Under the pieces are notes generated by a model that was not told the DNA's origin, made no database searches, and was given only the letters and a program-made list of their open reading frames with translations. 64,000 nt of DNA, taken from positions 310,001-374,000 of the forward strand of contig NZ_FOAF01000001.1 in assembly GCF_900109575.1 (NCBI RefSeq), read 5' to 3'. Source of the DNA: Olivibacter domesticus (lineage in GTDB: Bacteria; Bacteroidota; Bacteroidia; Sphingobacteriales; Sphingobacteriaceae). Positions 61,736 to 64,000 of this stretch are shown here, piece after piece. Position 1 is the stretch's first letter. Each line of letters opens with the position of its first letter. The translations under genes and the position numbers were made by a program.

Positions 61736-64000
61736 ATGAGAAAATCGCTCTTTTTACTACTTACTTTTTGGGTTCATTTTGCTGTTGCGCAGAAGGCTGA
61801 TTTACTCAGGTATGTAAATACCTTACAGGGAACCGACTCGGAACCGAAACTATCTTATGGGAATACCTATCCCACCATCGCACTGCCTTTTGCGCAGCAT
61901 TTCTTTTCGGCACAAACTGGAAAAAATGGTGATGGATGGAAGTATAAGTATACGGATAACAGTATTCGGGGTTTTCAACAAGTGCATCAATGTAGCCCGT
62001 GGATGAACGATTATGCGGTGTTTTCATTGATGCCAGTATCGGGCGCTCTGAAAGTGAAGGAAGACGATCGGGCTAGTACATTTAAACATGAAAATGAGTT
62101 GGGGAAGCCAAATTATTATCAGGTAACATTCGACAATGGGATAAAAACAGAGATCTCGCCCACGGAGAGAGGAGCGCATATGCGCTTTAGCTTTCCAAAA
62201 AAAGACGAAGCACATTTGGTGCTGGATGGTTTCCTGAAAACGGCTGCGATCAAGATTATGCCGAAAGAAAAGAAAATTATCGGTTATGTTAAGAATGGCT
62301 TGTTTACGCAGGAGAATTTTAAAAATTACTTCGTGATGGAGTTTGACCAACCTTTTAGCGCCTTTGGTACTTGGACGGCAAAAGGCGAAGGTGTAAATAC
62401 AGGAGAAGTTACCATTGACGGTGAACAAGTGGGGGCTTATCTGACATTTAAAAAAGGAGCAAAGGTGCAGGTAAAAATGGCTTCTTCGTATGTCAGTGAA
62501 GAGCAAGCGGTATTGAATTTACACCGCGAGTTGGGAGGTCATAAAAACTTGGAAGAGACAAAGCAAGAAGGGGCTGCTGTTTGGAACAAATTGCTGGGTA
62601 GAGTGTTGGTAGAGGGCGGCACGGAGGAGGAAATGGCGACCTTCTACTCTTGTTTATTTCGGGCAAATCTCTTTTCGAGGAAGTTTTACGAGTTGGATGA
62701 AACAAATAAACCCATTTATTTCAGTCCGTATGACGGAAAGATACACAAGGGATATATGTACACAGATAACGGCTTCTGGGATACCTTTCGCGCTCAATTT
62801 CCTTTGAATAATATCTTGCATAGAGAAATGCAGGGGCGCTACATGCAGTCGCTTTTGGACGCATACGATCAGTCGGGATGGCTGCCCACTTGGTCAAATC
62901 CGGGTATGTCGGGTGTAATGCTCGGTAATCACGCCATCTCTTTATTGGCAGATGCTTGGGTGAAGGGCGTGCGTACTTTCGATCCGGAAAAAGCATTAGA
63001 GGCTTACTTACATGAAGCAACAAACCGAGGGCCTTTTGGCGGATCTAATGGTAGAGAGGGATGGGAAAGTTATTTTATCAAAGGCTATATTCCTTATGGG
63101 AAGATTCATGAAACAACAGCCAAAACACTGGAGTATGCGTACGATGACTTTTGTGCCTACCAACTAGCTAAGGCTATTGGTAACGACTATTATGCTGGAA
63201 TATTTGAGCGGCAGCTATACAACTACCGCCATGTGTGGGATCCGGAGGTTGGATTTATGAGGGGGAAATTGGAAGATGGTAGTTGGATGCCGAATTTTGA
63301 CCCAATAGAATGGGGTGGTGCTTTTACCGAAGGAAATCCTTGGCAATATACGTGGTCGGTATTCCACGACTTAGGTGGTTTGGCTAATTTGATGGGAGGA
63401 ACCAAACAGTTTATTGCGAAGCTTGATACCTTTTTTAACATGCATAGTCGATTTAAGGTAGGTACCTATAAACAGGAAATACATGAGATGACCGAAATGG
63501 TATTGGCTAAAATGGGTCAATACGCACATGGCAACCAGCCTGTACAACATGTCGCTTATGCTTATAACTATGCAGGCGAACCCTGGAAAACACAGGCTCA
63601 AGTACGTAAAATTATGCGTCAGCTATACAATGCCTCTCCAAAAGGTTTTCCAGGAGACGAAGATCAAGGGCAAATGTCTTCTTGGTATGTAATTAGTGCA
63701 CTTGGTTTGTACAGTGTATGTCCAGGAACCTCACAATATAATGTAGGCAGTCCGGTTTTCAAGAAGGCTACAATTAGCTTGGAAAATGGGAAGAAATTTA
63801 TTATTGAAGCGGAAAATAACAATCGGCAAAACGTGTATATCGAGTCTGCCAATCTGAACGGGAAGCCTTTCGATCGCAATTGGCTTGACATGGGAGAGAT
63901 AGAACAAGGTGGCGTCTTTCAATTGAAGATGAGCAGTCAACCAAACAAACAACGCGGAAAAAGGGAAGAAGATAAACCATTTTCAATCAGCAAGATGAAA
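61736..64000 (+). CDS. Secreted GH92 alpha-mannosidase (3' end cut by window)
   Basis: The frame is open from ATG 61736 to the window edge, 755 codons with no stop. The signal peptide is MRKSLFLLLTFWVHFAVA. GH92 motifs: RYVNTLQGTDSEPKLSYGNT, DNGFWDTFRAQFPLNN, FTEGNPWQYTWSVFHDLGGL (with the acidic residue) and GDEDQGQMSSWYVISALGLY (with the base). Typical GH92 length is about 750-780 residues, so only a short piece is missing. It is 47 bp downstream of the other GH92 gene, the third GH92 in the window; the two downstream enzymes probably differ in linkage preference. Confidence 0.92.
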   Translation, partial: MRKSLFLLLTFWVHFAVAQKADLLRYVNTLQGTDSEPKLSYGNTYPTIALPFAQHFFSAQTGKNGDGWKYKYTDNSIRGFQQVHQCSPWMNDYAVFSLMPVSGALKVKEDDRASTFKHENELGKPNYYQVTFDNGIKTEISPTERGAHMRFSFPKKDEAHLVLDGFLKTAAIKIMPKEKKIIGYVKNGLFTQENFKNYFVMEFDQPFSAFGTWTAKGEGVNTGEVTIDGEQVGAYLTFKKGAKVQVKMASSYVSEEQAVLNLHRELGGHKNLEETKQEGAAVWNKLLGRVLVEGGTEEEMATFYSCLFRANLFSRKFYELDETNKPIYFSPYDGKIHKGYMYTDNGFWDTFRAQFPLNNILHREMQGRYMQSLLDAYDQSGWLPTWSNPGMSGVMLGNHAISLLADAWVKGVRTFDPEKALEAYLHEATNRGPFGGSNGREGWESYFIKGYIPYGKIHETTAKTLEYAYDDFCAYQLAKAIGNDYYAGIFERQLYNYRHVWDPEVGFMRGKLEDGSWMPNFDPIEWGGAFTEGNPWQYTWSVFHDLGGLANLMGGTKQFIAKLDTFFNMHSRFKVGTYKQEIHEMTEMVLAKMGQYAHGNQPVQHVAYAYNYAGEPWKTQAQVRKIMRQLYNASPKGFPGDEDQGQMSSWYVISALGLYSVCPGTSQYNVGSPVFKKATISLENGKKFIIEAENNNRQNVYIESANLNGKPFDRNWLDMGEIEQGGVFQLKMSSQPNKQRGKREEDKPFSISKMK

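Noticed and set aside
62024-62506. 160-codon minus-strand frame inside the last GH92 gene
   Set aside because: Fully antisense to a strong GH92 coding region, whose frame continues to the window edge.
1-64000. CRISPR arrays, tRNA or rRNA genes, insertion sequences, prophage
   Set aside because: No spaced direct repeats of array type, no transposase or integrase motifs, and no recognisable structured RNA genes were found on reading.

Overview
The window looks like chromosomal DNA of a Bacteroidota species, most likely a member of the Sphingobacteriaceae. The evidence is three complete ECF-sigma / FecR / SusC / SusD modules, promoter-like TAnnTTTG (-7) boxes, weak ribosome binding sites, Q-rich signal-peptide cleavage sites and SusD-type lipoproteins. 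I see no rRNA, tRNA, insertion sequence, phage gene or CRISPR array. Nearly all the DNA is coding.

Layout. (1) 1-10.7 kb: a truncated ArsR regulator with its operator pair, then glycan locus 1. Locus 1 is a multidomain GH92 alpha-mannosidase on the minus strand, divergent from an ECF sigma, FecR anti-sigma, SusC and SusD series. (2) 10.7-13.7 kb: a NrtR-like regulator with a damaged Nudix box, a small secreted protein behind a palindromic operator, an SDR protein and a Crp/Fnr regulator. (3) 13.9-17.0 kb: a two-gene secreted redox pair, made of a protein with a DxxTGAT flavinylation-type motif and a secreted FAD-dependent oxidoreductase. (4) 17.1-24.4 kb: an AraC regulator divergent from an acid-sugar operon (Fe-ADH, DapA-like aldolase, PdxA2, DUF1537 kinase, sodium symporter). 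(5) 24.4-29.9 kb: housekeeping and accessory genes (DUF3592 protein, unknown protein, DHFR-like protein, MocR regulator / EamA transporter, epoxide hydrolase). (6) 30.0-34.3 kb: a TonB-dependent receptor and a sulfatase. (7) 34.5-43.0 kb: glycan locus 2 (ECF, FecR, SusC, SusD, beta-propeller enzyme). (8) 43.2-48.4 kb: a DUF1801 protein and an iron-siderophore set (AraC, receptor, PepSY membrane protein). (9) 48.6-64.0 kb: glycan locus 3 (ECF, FecR, SusC, SusD, GH38-like, SGNH esterase, GH92, GH92). The last GH92 is cut by the window edge.

How the genes work together. Loci 1 and 3 point to alpha-mannose-rich glycans, such as N-glycans or mannan: three GH92 and one GH38-like enzyme. All three SusC proteins carry an N-terminal STN domain. 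This fits the FecI/FecR logic in which substrate binding at the outer membrane is signalled through FecR to release the sigma factor. The two other TonB receptors lack STN and SusD partners, so they are probably controlled otherwise.

Most interesting candidates. (a) The secreted flavin pair beside an acid-sugar catabolic operon may be an extracytoplasmic oxidation route feeding that operon; this is inference. (b) The FecR-SusC gaps of all three glycan loci contain a minus-strand -7 box followed by a hairpin and a minus-strand U-tract, which suggests cis-antisense small RNAs like the Bacteroides DonS class. (c) A Nudix-box-degenerate regulator has a perfect palindrome over the adjacent promoter. 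(d) The GH38-like enzyme appears to lack one canonical zinc ligand. (e) A structured 11-bp-periodic element lies between the TonB receptor and the sulfatase.
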